Positions 55,388 to 63,251 of a DNA stretch of 64,000 nucleotides are shown one piece after another. The DNA is taken from assembly GCF_003952525.1 (NCBI RefSeq), contig NZ_CP034451.1:1736001-1800000 (forward strand). The letters run 5' to 3'. Under the pieces are notes generated by a model that did no database searches, was not told where the DNA came from, and worked only from the letters and a program-made list of their open reading frames with translations. Made by a program: the position numbers and the translations under genes. This DNA comes from Mesorhizobium sp. M3A.F.Ca.ET.080.04.2.1. GTDB taxonomy: Bacteria; Pseudomonadota; Alphaproteobacteria; Rhizobiales; Rhizobiaceae. Each line of letters opens with the position of its first letter. The stretch's first letter is position 1.

Positions 55388-55948
55388 CTAGTTGTGAGTT
55401 TGCGAGATCGGTATGGAGGCATACGTCTCCAGGCAAATCCGATCGCTTTCGTCGGCGGCGCTGAATATCCAAGCAAGTCGTGCGCCATAATCGCTCATCA
55501 ATGTCAGCAATCCCAGTCCGGAGCCTCCGAAGTCGGGATTCGCGGCGTTCGCTTCGATGCGCTGTATCAGCAAGTCTCCAGGATCGCCAACCGTGATGTC
55601 CGCCAGGAGGCTTTGGAACTGAGAGGCGACTTCGCAGACGACGTCGTTCGACACCTTGAGCTTGAAGCAATCCGGATCCATCGACGCCTCGATCACGATC
55701 TCGCCCGGCGCGCGAAACTTGACGGCATTTTCGATGAGCTCGTTGACCAGATATCCGATGCTGTGCCGCACTTCCATGTAGTCGTTGCGGGAGGAACGGA
55801 AGCGCAACGCGAAGAGATCGGCGATGAAGTCCGACGTGGTCGCGCAGTGACGCCAGCTCAGGTCGAGCGGGCCATCGAAGAGCCGCACCCGGCTGACGCT
55901 CTCCTTCATCCCGATTGCAATGTCTGGGGTACCGAACAGCGTTGTCAT
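55388..55948 (-). CDS. SiaB/slr1658-like serine kinase with HATPase-type motifs
   Basis: 186 aa. The middle holds an N-box VRHSIGYLVNELIENAVKFR (about residues 62-81) with the Mg-binding Glu-x-x-x-Asn, and a G-box-like DFGGSGLGLLTLMSDYG (about 140-156). It is therefore probably an ATP-binding protein kinase of the partner-switch type, acting on the STAS-like protein encoded next. It starts 2 bp after the phosphatase stop. A degenerate paralogue is encoded at 59489-60022. Confidence 0.75.
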   Translation of the reverse strand: MTTLFGTPDIAIGMKESVSRVRLFDGPLDLSWRHCATTSDFIADLFALRFRSSRNDYMEVRHSIGYLVNELIENAVKFRAPGEIVIEASMDPDCFKLKVSNDVVCEVASQFQSLLADITVGDPGDLLIQRIEANAANPDFGGSGLGLLTLMSDYGARLAWIFSAADESDRICLETYASIPISQTHN

Positions 55949-55950
55949 GT

Positions 55951-58311
55951 CTATGTGCGCCTTATGATCACGAGAGTGATGTCGTCGTGGATCTTCTGCA
56001 TGCCGATGTGGGCCATCAGATCCTCGATGATCCCGGTTTTGATTTCCTCCGCACTCCCGCCGTAACGGTTTTGCGCGCTCTGGCAGAGGCGCTCGAAGCC
56101 GAACAGTTTCTTGTCCTGGTCCTCCGCCTCGGTCACACCATCGGTGTGCAGCACGATCACGTCGCCACTGCCGAACAGGATGTCACGCGTGGCGATGTAC
56201 GGCGAGATGTCGTTTTCCAGGCCAACCGGCAGCCCGAGATCGATCGTGTCGATACGCTCGACTTCGCCGGCCGCGCGGACGACGAGAACGTCCTCGTGCT
56301 GGCCGGACAGCGTCACCCGCTCATCCTCGAAGTCAAGGAAGGCGAGCGACAGATGCTTGCCGGTGTTGGTCCGTTCGATGTTCTTGTAGATCGCTCTGTT
56401 CAGGCGATCCAAGAACCGGTGCGGATCCCCTTCGTTGGTCTCCTGCAGCGCGCGGGCAACGGATTGGACCATCAGCATCAGCACGCCGCTCTCGAGACCA
56501 TGCCCGGTCACGTCGCCGATGCCGATCTTGACCCGCGATCCGTTCTGCAGAACGTCGTAATAGTCGCCGCCGACCTCGTCGGCCGGCCGCATATAGGCCG
56601 CGATCTCCAGTCCCGGGATCGCTTCGAGCTCGAAGGGTTTCGGCAGGACCATCATCTGGATCTGCTTGGCCACCGCGAGCTCGGCGCCCAGGCGGACGTT
56701 CTCGTCGCGCAGCTTTTCGTTGAGCGCGGATATCTCCTGATTTGCGTCGCCGAGCTCGCGGGTTCGTTCGTCGACGAGTTGCTCGAGGTTTTCCGTGTGG
56801 AAGCTGATCTGCTCGGCCATGCGGTTGAAGGCCACTCCCACCGCTCCAACCTCGTCACGCGTCGGAATGCTCACGCGCACCGAATAGTCCTTGGAGCGGA
56901 GCTGCTGGGCAGCGCTGGCAAGCGCCCTGAGGCCGGCGGTGATCCGCTTCGAGATTCCGAGCACGGCCGCAAAGACTATCAGAAGCGAAACGATGATCGC
57001 GGCGATCTGGAACAGCAGGATGCGATTGGTCGCGCGCGAAATGCTGTCCTGCGCGGCGAACAGGGCGGCATAGATCTCCCGTTCGGGAACGACGATCCCG
57101 ACCGACATCGTCTCGGACTTGATCGGGCCCGAACTCCACAAATTGGTCGGCTTCAATTGCTTGAGGACGACGATGTAGGGCACGCGTTCGCCCTTGTTGT
57201 CGAGCATGATGTGCTGAATGACGCCGTCATTCTTCTGGTCGAGAGGCAGCGACGCGATCGCCGGCTGCGAGCTTCCCCTCAGTGACCGCTCCAAACCGGT
57301 GACGCCCTGCGTGCCCGCATCGCTCGACGATTTCAGGCCGATGATCGCCTGCCCCGACGGATTGATCGCCACCACGTTGCCATTCGACATCGTCAGGAAG
57401 CCGAAGCCGGTCTCGGCGATCTTCACGCTTTGAACGACTTCCGCGAGCTGATCGAGCGTGATGTCAGCCCCCGCCGTGCCGGCGACGCCGCTGCGATCGC
57501 GCGTCCACAACGGGTGGAAGAAGCTGACGATCAGCTTTCCCGTGATCGCGTCGGTGTAAGGCGCTGTCTGGGTAATGTCGTCGGGGACCGGACGCGAGGC
57601 CGGATCCCGGGCCCATTGCTGCCACGACCCGTAGATCCCGGGAAAGAAGAACTCCCAGAATTCCGCCTTGTTGTGGCCCGGATAGAGGCGGTCGAAGGTC
57701 TGCGCCTGGTCGGTATACGGCACAGTCCTGAAGATCGGCCGTTCTTTCGGACCAATATAATACATCTGCAGTTTGGACGAGCCGCTGGCCATGAGGGTCG
57801 GCGCGACGAGATCGAGCACCGTGCTGTCATCGATTTCCTGCTGAACGCTTGGCAGCGGCGTGTGGTCGGCGCCCAGCAGGTAGCCCCACACGCTTACCAC
57901 CGACGGCGCGCCCGGCAGGTTCTGCGCCCAATCGCCGTGCGCGTCGTAGACGACCTTCACGGAACCGGGCGATTGCTGCGCCAGCGTCGCTCCGACCTGC
58001 TGCTGTCTGGCTGGATCGTCGATCTGGGCCTGCAGCACGCCGGCCAATGCCTTGACGTCCCCATGAACCCGGTCGAGCAGCAGGTCGACGCGCAACGCTG
58101 TCGATCGAGCGTAGGAACGTATGTATTCCTGGTTTGCCGTCGTCAGGCCTTCACCGACTTCCGACGTGGCGTCGCGCGACAGCTTCTGGACGTTCCAAAG
58201 CGCCAGACCACCGCTCACCAGAAGGTCGAAAAGGACCGCGCCACCGACGACCAACACGAATTTCGCTCGAAAGGAGCGCAGGCCGAAGCGCGATGTCCGC
58301 TCATCGGTCAT
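55951..58311 (-). CDS. Membrane sensor PP2C (SpoIIE-type) phosphatase, SiaA-like
   Basis: 786 aa from the ATG at 58311, which overlaps the stop of the methyltransferase (ATGA). Transmembrane helix 1 at about residues 16-38 (AKFVLVVGGAVLFDLLVSGG). A large periplasmic Cache-type sensor follows (about 40-425), with FFPGIYGSWQQWARDPASRP and HPLWTRDRSGVAGTAGADIT. Helix 2 (about 430-460, ILLFQIAAIIVSLLIVFAAV) leads to HAMP (VSIPTRDEVGAVGVAFNRMA), a coiled coil (LDERTRELGDAN-like, to about 545), then a PP2C domain (about 565-785). That domain has MRPADEVGGDYYDVL, KIGIGDVTGHGLESGVLMLM and VIVLHTDGVTEAEDQDKKLF, and its metal-binding aspartates are intact. It would dephosphorylate the STAS-like partner in response to an external ligand. 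Confidence 0.88.
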   Translation of the reverse strand: MTDERTSRFGLRSFRAKFVLVVGGAVLFDLLVSGGLALWNVQKLSRDATSEVGEGLTTANQEYIRSYARSTALRVDLLLDRVHGDVKALAGVLQAQIDDPARQQQVGATLAQQSPGSVKVVYDAHGDWAQNLPGAPSVVSVWGYLLGADHTPLPSVQQEIDDSTVLDLVAPTLMASGSSKLQMYYIGPKERPIFRTVPYTDQAQTFDRLYPGHNKAEFWEFFFPGIYGSWQQWARDPASRPVPDDITQTAPYTDAITGKLIVSFFHPLWTRDRSGVAGTAGADITLDQLAEVVQSVKIAETGFGFLTMSNGNVVAINPSGQAIIGLKSSSDAGTQGVTGLERSLRGSSQPAIASLPLDQKNDGVIQHIMLDNKGERVPYIVVLKQLKPTNLWSSGPIKSETMSVGIVVPEREIYAALFAAQDSISRATNRILLFQIAAIIVSLLIVFAAVLGISKRITAGLRALASAAQQLRSKDYSVRVSIPTRDEVGAVGVAFNRMAEQISFHTENLEQLVDERTRELGDANQEISALNEKLRDENVRLGAELAVAKQIQMMVLPKPFELEAIPGLEIAAYMRPADEVGGDYYDVLQNGSRVKIGIGDVTGHGLESGVLMLMVQSVARALQETNEGDPHRFLDRLNRAIYKNIERTNTGKHLSLAFLDFEDERVTLSGQHEDVLVVRAAGEVERIDTIDLGLPVGLENDISPYIATRDILFGSGDVIVLHTDGVTEAEDQDKKLFGFERLCQSAQNRYGGSAEEIKTGIIEDLMAHIGMQKIHDDITLVIIRRT

Positions 58312-59486
58312 TGCGGTCGTCGCCCCGACGCGACCCAGATCGGCCAAGCCGCGTAACCCTTGGGATGGAGGGCAGCGAAGATATGGTCCTGAAAACCCTG
58401 CCGGAACCGCGCGACGAACTCCGGACCGTCACCGCGTCTGGTCGCCATGTCGCCCGCATAGACATCCGCCCAGGCTGCAATGATATCGGCGAAGTCTTGC
58501 GGATCACCGTCCAGGTTGGTGACCATGAAGGTCTCGACCCGTATGTCTTCGAACCCGGCCTCGACCAGGTATCGCCGGCTCTTGGGTCCGAGCTCGACGT
58601 CCATCTCGAAATGCGCGAACAACTCCGCCACTTCGTTGTAGGTCCAGCGAATGCTTTCGGCGCGCGGCTCGCCGAGGCAATGGGAATTCTTCTCATTGGT
58701 GATGTAGACCCGCCCGCCCGGTTTGCAAATGCGGTACAGCTCCTTGAGGATGAGTTCGGGTCGGTTGAAGATCTGAAGCGAATGGCGGCAGGTGACCAGG
58801 TCGAACTGCGCTTCGTCGAGCAGCATTTCCGACGCATCGCCATAGGTATATTCGATGCCGCGGATGTCGAACTCCCGCATCATGCGCCGGGCATATTCCA
58901 GGCTCGACATGGAATGGTCGAGGGCGACGATCCGCGAGGGCTGGAACTCCTTCTGCACGAGCACGGCGAAATCACCGATCCCGCAGCAAATGTCGGCCAT
59001 GACGATGCCGGGCTTCATGCCGTGCCGCGGCAAAATGGTGCGCTCGTGGCGCCAGGTCATCTTGGTCTGCGTGCGCAGGATGGGAACGAATCCGCCTTCC
59101 TCGAGGAAGCTCTGCCCCGGATAGAATACGGTGTCGTACTCCTCGACCGCTATGTTCGGTTCGATCCTGCTCAAGCGACCGAATTTTCGTGACGTCCATC
59201 CAACGACGCTGGAAGTGACGACGACGAATCTGAGATCGGGCCGTGCTCGGCAGGCGTCGATGATGATGCGCGAAAAGGCGTGGAACGCGGCGTTGTTCAT
59301 CTGCGTCAGGCGCCTGACATTGATGTAGAGAACGCCGCGCACGCGGCTGATCGCATCGCGGAGCAAAGACAGGCTGGACCCAAGCTCATCGATCGCCTGA
59401 GGTCGGACCACCCCCGACAGGGAGAACTCCTGGTTGTTCGCGTCGTAGTGCGCCCTGAAACGCGGGAGAAGGTCGTAGGGGCTCAA
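58308..59486 (-). CDS. STAS-like (phosphosite-less) domain fused to SAM-dependent methyltransferase
   Basis: 392 aa from a TTG at 59486, with GAGGG upstream. Residues 1-130 are homologous by eye to the 112-aa STAS-like protein at 55031-55369 (LYINVRRLTQMNNAAFHAFS and RPDLRFVVVTSSVVGWTSRK), but the NSSG phosphosite reads NNAA here. Residues about 165-385 form a class I methyltransferase: motif I MADICCGIGDFAVLVQKEF, LDHSMSSLEYARRMMREF, FDLVTCRHSLQIFNRPELIL, CKPGGRVYITNEKNSH. The start lies 2 bp after the preceding gene and the stop overlaps the phosphatase start. The methyl acceptor is unknown. Confidence 0.8.
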   Translation of the reverse strand: MSPYDLLPRFRAHYDANNQEFSLSGVVRPQAIDELGSSLSLLRDAISRVRGVLYINVRRLTQMNNAAFHAFSRIIIDACRARPDLRFVVVTSSVVGWTSRKFGRLSRIEPNIAVEEYDTVFYPGQSFLEEGGFVPILRTQTKMTWRHERTILPRHGMKPGIVMADICCGIGDFAVLVQKEFQPSRIVALDHSMSSLEYARRMMREFDIRGIEYTYGDASEMLLDEAQFDLVTCRHSLQIFNRPELILKELYRICKPGGRVYITNEKNSHCLGEPRAESIRWTYNEVAELFAHFEMDVELGPKSRRYLVEAGFEDIRVETFMVTNLDGDPQDFADIIAAWADVYAGDMATRRGDGPEFVARFRQGFQDHIFAALHPKGYAAWPIWVASGRRPQ

Positions 59487-59488
59487 TT

Positions 59489-60022
59489 TTACAGGCCCTC
59501 AAGCGGAAGATCGACGACTAGCTTGATGGCATCACCGTCGACCTCCTCCACACTGAGTGTCGCGTTGTAGTCGATGGCCAGTTCCAGGAGCACGACCTCC
59601 CGGTTGGGAGCGAGATCGCCAGACACGGAGTTGAGGTATCGCTCCCTGATCTCGGATCCCGCGACCTGCGCCACGGCTTCTTCATAGAACTGGCGCTCCT
59701 CCGGCACGCAAGGGAATGTCAGCTCGATCCTGTCCGTCGCGCCCTGGCGGGAGACCCTGCATGCCAGTTCGCCGTCGGCATGGCGCGTGCGAAAGGCGAC
59801 TTCCAGCAATTCGTTGACGGCGGAGGAAAAGAGATTCGAGTGCCGAACCGAATCCGATCTGTTCTGGCTGATCATGCGGGCCATGTAGGTCGAGACATAG
59901 TCGCAGTGTTTCCAGGCGGAGACAAAGGCTCCCATCTCCATGTCGATCTGGATCATCGGATCAAAAGTCGGCTCGCCAGCCAGGTCATGAACGGGTCCCA
60001 TCGACATTCTCACTTGTTCCAT
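59489..60022 (-). CDS. Degenerate SiaB/slr1658-like protein (likely pseudokinase)
   Basis: 177 aa from the ATG at 60022. A GTG at 60082 would add 20 residues; no start has a convincing ribosome site. It resembles the kinase-like protein at 55388-55948: shared pattern W[RK]HC, then RHS near the middle, then a helix NELLEVAFRTR aligning with NELIENAVKFR. The Mg-binding Asn of the N-box is replaced by Val. The C-terminal SGDLAPNREVVLLELAIDYN has no GxGxG, so ATP binding is unlikely. It may be a binding partner of the methyltransferase's STAS-like domain. Its stop is 2 bp before that gene. Confidence 0.68.
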   Translation of the reverse strand: MEQVRMSMGPVHDLAGEPTFDPMIQIDMEMGAFVSAWKHCDYVSTYMARMISQNRSDSVRHSNLFSSAVNELLEVAFRTRHADGELACRVSRQGATDRIELTFPCVPEERQFYEEAVAQVAGSEIRERYLNSVSGDLAPNREVVLLELAIDYNATLSVEEVDGDAIKLVVDLPLEGL

Positions 60023-60130
60023 TAGAATTCGAGCCCTGGCGGGCGCCGCAAGTCCCGCCTCACTGGATGAGTGGCGCGGCACCTGCCCCGATCGTTTCTA
60101 TGACTCTCGACTTCATCGGGGCGCCAAGCG

Positions 60131-61870
60131 CTAGCCCGCCCCGTTGGTCTCCTCCATCGCTCGTCCCATCCTCAGCGGGGACCGTTGGATGAATTCGCCG
60201 ACCGCCTCCGCACCGAGCGGCCGTCCGAGGAAATGCCCCTGCAGGCAATCGCAGTTTTCCTTGATCAGCCATTTTGCCTGCGCCGAGTTCTCGACGCCCT
60301 CGGCGGTGACGCTTATTCCCAGGCCGTGCGCCAGATTTATGATCGACCGGACGATGGTTTGGCCTTTGCGATCGGTCTCCAGGTCAGCGATAAAGTACTT
60401 ATCGATCTTCAATGTGTCGAACGGGAAGTTCTTAAGGTAGCTCAACGATGAGTAATACGTACCGAAATCATCGAGCGAGATGCGTATTCCCAACACGTTG
60501 AGCGTATTTAGTGTATCGATATTGTCGATCGTCTTCTCGAGGAGGACCGTTTCTGTTATCTCAAGCTCGAGCCGTTCGGCCCGAATTCCAACATCGTCAA
60601 TGATCTGAGCAACGGTGTCCGTCAGCGAACCGCTAAGGAACTGAGCCGGCGACAGGTTCACCGCGACCGTCAGCGAGGCAGGCCAGGACAATGCCTGGCG
60701 GCAGGCTTCCTCGATCACCCAGCGTCCGATTTCGTCCATCAGGCCGTCGCCTTCGGCGATCGGTATGAACACGCTGGGAGGGATGATTCCGATCTCCGGG
60801 TGCCGCCAGCGCAGCAGCGCCTCGAAACCGACCACCGACGAGGGGGGCCGAATGAGCGGCTGGTACTCCAAATAGAGCTCTCCGCGCTCCAGCGCGGTTC
60901 GAAGGCTCCGCCTCAGATTCTCGCGCTGCTCGAGCAGGAGCAGCATCGAACGGTTGAAGGTCCGAGCGCAGCCGCGCCCATCCGTCTTGGCTGCGTAGAG
61001 GGCGATGTCGGCGGCCTTCATCAGCTGCTCGCCATCGGTCCCATGCTCCGGCGCGAATGCAATTCCGATGCTGGAGCCAACGAATACGGGAATGCCGTTG
61101 ATGACGAAGGGCTGCTTGAAGGCATCGATCAGCGATCCGGCGAGGCGCTCAGCTTCGGCGGGCTGCTCCTTTCCCAATTGGATGACGGCGAACTCGTCGC
61201 CGGCATAGCGATAGGCGGATTCGCCTTCCTGCAGCGCGTCGCGAATTCGACCTGCCGCAAGCTGAAGCAGCGTGTCACCCGCTCCATGGCCGAGCGTATC
61301 GTTGACGGCCTTGAAATCGTCGAGGTCGATCTGCAGCAGCGCAGCCTTCGACTTCGGTCCGCCGATGGCCGACAGCGCCTGCTGCAGCCGCTCGCCGAAT
61401 CGCCGCCGATTCTGCAGGCCGGTCAGCACATCGTGCGTCGCCTGATGGAGCAGGACCACATGCTCTTGTTCCTCGGCCGCGCTCCGCCCGCCCTGCTCCC
61501 TCGATTCGATGATTCCCACACCATTGGCGGTGCTGAAGACGAAGACCGAGCGGGGCGCCTCGCCCGATGATCGCGACAGGTCGATGTTGGCCGGAGGGCC
61601 GCCCTGGAACACTCGAAGAAATTCGTCGCGATGCCTGGCAAGCAGGAAGGCCGGATAGATCTCCCAGATGGCGGCGCCCACCGCCGCCACGCTGCCGTAC
61701 ACGCCTTTGAGCGTGGCAGCACAATGCGTCAGGCGGAAATCGCGGTCATAAAACGACACGAGATCGGCGGTGTTCGCCAAGAGGTCAGCCAGAAGCGCAT
61801 CGTCGGCACGAGGAGCGCTCGAGGAAGGCCCTTCACTCTCCGTACCAACGCCTGATGCCTTTGGATGCAA
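60131..61870 (-). CDS. PAS-GGDEF-EAL cyclic-di-GMP turnover protein
   Basis: 579 aa from a TTG at 61870, preceded by GGAGGTGGCAC, a very strong ribosome site. Residues about 25-130 are PAS-like (LVSFYDRDFRLTHCAATLKG). The GGDEF domain (about 140-300) has ATHDVLTGLQNRRRFGERLQ, DLDDFKAVNDTLGHGAGDTL and the active-site AGDEF in YRYAGDEFAVI. The EAL domain (about 315-565) has YLEYQPLIRPPSSVVGFEAL with LRWRHPE, VNLSPAQF, LELEITETVLL, RISLDDFGTYYSSLSYLKNF, and AEGVEN. Catalytic positions of both domains look intact. No transmembrane segment. It is the first gene of the signalling operon and suggests that the partner switch feeds into c-di-GMP levels. Confidence 0.93.
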   Translation of the reverse strand: MHPKASGVGTESEGPSSSAPRADDALLADLLANTADLVSFYDRDFRLTHCAATLKGVYGSVAAVGAAIWEIYPAFLLARHRDEFLRVFQGGPPANIDLSRSSGEAPRSVFVFSTANGVGIIESREQGGRSAAEEQEHVVLLHQATHDVLTGLQNRRRFGERLQQALSAIGGPKSKAALLQIDLDDFKAVNDTLGHGAGDTLLQLAAGRIRDALQEGESAYRYAGDEFAVIQLGKEQPAEAERLAGSLIDAFKQPFVINGIPVFVGSSIGIAFAPEHGTDGEQLMKAADIALYAAKTDGRGCARTFNRSMLLLLEQRENLRRSLRTALERGELYLEYQPLIRPPSSVVGFEALLRWRHPEIGIIPPSVFIPIAEGDGLMDEIGRWVIEEACRQALSWPASLTVAVNLSPAQFLSGSLTDTVAQIIDDVGIRAERLELEITETVLLEKTIDNIDTLNTLNVLGIRISLDDFGTYYSSLSYLKNFPFDTLKIDKYFIADLETDRKGQTIVRSIINLAHGLGISVTAEGVENSAQAKWLIKENCDCLQGHFLGRPLGAEAVGEFIQRSPLRMGRAMEETNGAG

Positions 61871-62151
61871 GTGCCACCTCCGTAGGCGGTGCCAATGTGC
61901 GTCCCCCAGTTTAGGAATAGCATAACTATCTAGCTTGGCAAACTTTCAACTCGCATTGCTAACAAGCCGCGGGCCCGGCATAGTCGCGAGGAAAGCCTTG
62001 CAGTGATTGGCGTCAGCTTATCCACACGATGAACAGTCATTGTTCGTTAATAAATTGCAAATTTTCCGATAATTGGCGTCGTGCTCAAGGTGATTCGAAA
62101 TATTGCGACCGATGGGCTGAGCGGCGTTGGCTGCCCGCCTGGATCGTGCAG
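61871..62151. other. 281-bp intergenic region, likely promoter of the signalling operon
   Basis: It contains an AT-rich stretch near 62040-62080 (TTCGTTAATAAATTGCAAAT), unusual in this GC-rich region, which could hold the promoter for the minus-strand operon beginning with the GGDEF-EAL gene. No gene or strong hairpin is seen. Confidence 0.4.
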
Positions 62152-62766
62152 TCAGCAGTTTGAAACCCGGTTTCGCGAATATTCGGCCTTCAGCCATGTT
62201 TTCGACGGTCCGCTGCTGTAGCGGCTGTCGGCCCGTTTCGAGATGACGCCACCCAGCCCTGTCTTCTCGATGGCGCGAAAGATCGCCAGAGCGTCACCCT
62301 CAAAATGCTCGCTGTATCGGATAGTGCCGACGCCAGGCTCGACCAGTTGCCGGAGCGCGTGCTTGCGCTGCAGGAGGGGCGAGGAGACAAGATCGCGACC
62401 GTCGAGATGGAGGATGTCGAAGGCGACGAACACCAGCCGGCTCGGCTCGTTCCAGATCGCGGCTTCCAGCGCAGGAGAATCGGGCGTACCCTGCTCGCCC
62501 GACACAACCATCTCGCCGTCGAGAATGGCCGCGCGGCATGGCAATTCGACCGCCAGCGCGATGGGCCAGTATTTTGCCGTCCAGTCACGGCCGTTCTTGC
62601 TGTAGAGACGCACGCCGCCTTTATCGATGATGATTTGCGTGCGGTAGCCGTCGAGTTTGGCCTCGTGAACCCATCCCTGATCCTCGGGAGGCTGTTCGAC
62701 GAGAGTTGGCATCTGCGGCGGAATGAATTCCAACCGAACGCCGGCCATCTTGGCACGCCTATTCAC
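62152..62766 (-). CDS. LigD-type ATP-dependent DNA ligase, adenylation domain only (truncated)
   Basis: 204 aa from a GTG at 62766 (ATG alternative at 62748). Nucleotidyltransferase motif I HEAKLDGYRTQ (lysine near residue 37), RLYSKNGRDWTAKYWPIALA, motif III/IIIa VFVAFDILHLDGRDL, motif IV LGGVISKRADS, and motif V WLKAEYSRN, after which the protein stops (RVSNC). The OB-fold domain with motif VI, needed for step 1 adenylation in full-length ligases, is missing. It is either a relic or a minimal domain. Its 5' end lies in a 156-bp segment that is duplicated directly upstream. Confidence 0.78.
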   Translation of the reverse strand: MNRRAKMAGVRLEFIPPQMPTLVEQPPEDQGWVHEAKLDGYRTQIIIDKGGVRLYSKNGRDWTAKYWPIALAVELPCRAAILDGEMVVSGEQGTPDSPALEAAIWNEPSRLVFVAFDILHLDGRDLVSSPLLQRKHALRQLVEPGVGTIRYSEHFEGDALAIFRAIEKTGLGGVISKRADSRYSSGPSKTWLKAEYSRNRVSNC

Positions 62767-63030
62767 TTACGCCACCGCCTTTGACGGAATGGTGCTGGCG
62801 CGGTCGGCACAGGCGACTCGATATTCCCCCAACTTGGAAGATCTGCCGCCTGTGCCGTGCCCCCACTAACCTATTCTGCGACGGAATGAACTCCAGCCGG
62901 CCGCCCCCCAGCCTTGGCACGCTTACGCAATACGCCACCCCTTTTGACGGATAGCGATGGCGCGATCGGCACAGGCTGGCTCGATATTCCCCCCAACTTG
63001 GAAACCTGCCGCCTGTGCCGGCCCCCGCTA
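62712..63030. repeat. Direct tandem duplication of the ligase 5' end and leader
   Basis: Segment A (62712-62868) and segment B (62875-63030) are direct repeats of about 156 bp with a 163-bp period. They differ by scattered substitutions and small indels (for example, TCGATATTCCCCCAACTTGG versus TCGATATTCCCCCCAACTTG). A carries the true ligase start; B carries a decayed copy encoding the RLEFIPSQ peptide in another frame. Together they explain the gene-free gap between the ligase and the AraC-type gene. No terminal repeats of an insertion element are evident. Confidence 0.88.
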
Positions 63031-63251
63031 AGTCATGAGGAACATCTACGAACACGCCGGCGTTGTCGTTAGCTGCGCATCCAAATACTTATCCGGGCGT
63101 ACATATCTCGCGATCGGCGAGGCGGTTGCCCACCGGCTGATGCAGCCGGCCCGCGCAATGGGGGGATTGCGGCCTCACGGCCACAGGCGTTCCACACGGC
63201 ATTTCATGGAGCATAAGCACCAGGCGATCTCAATCACCACGGGTCTCTGGC
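62767..63251. other. 485-bp gap between ligase and AraC-type gene
   Basis: Mostly accounted for by the tandem duplication (to 63030). The remaining 220 bp (63031-63251) hold no recognised gene; a 78-codon plus-strand frame at 63035-63271 has no family features and overlaps the AraC-type gene. Confidence 0.5.

Noticed and set aside
62759..63055. 98-codon minus-strand frame upstream of the ligase
   Set aside because: It translates the tandem duplication, including a decayed copy of the ligase N-terminus, and is not an independent gene.
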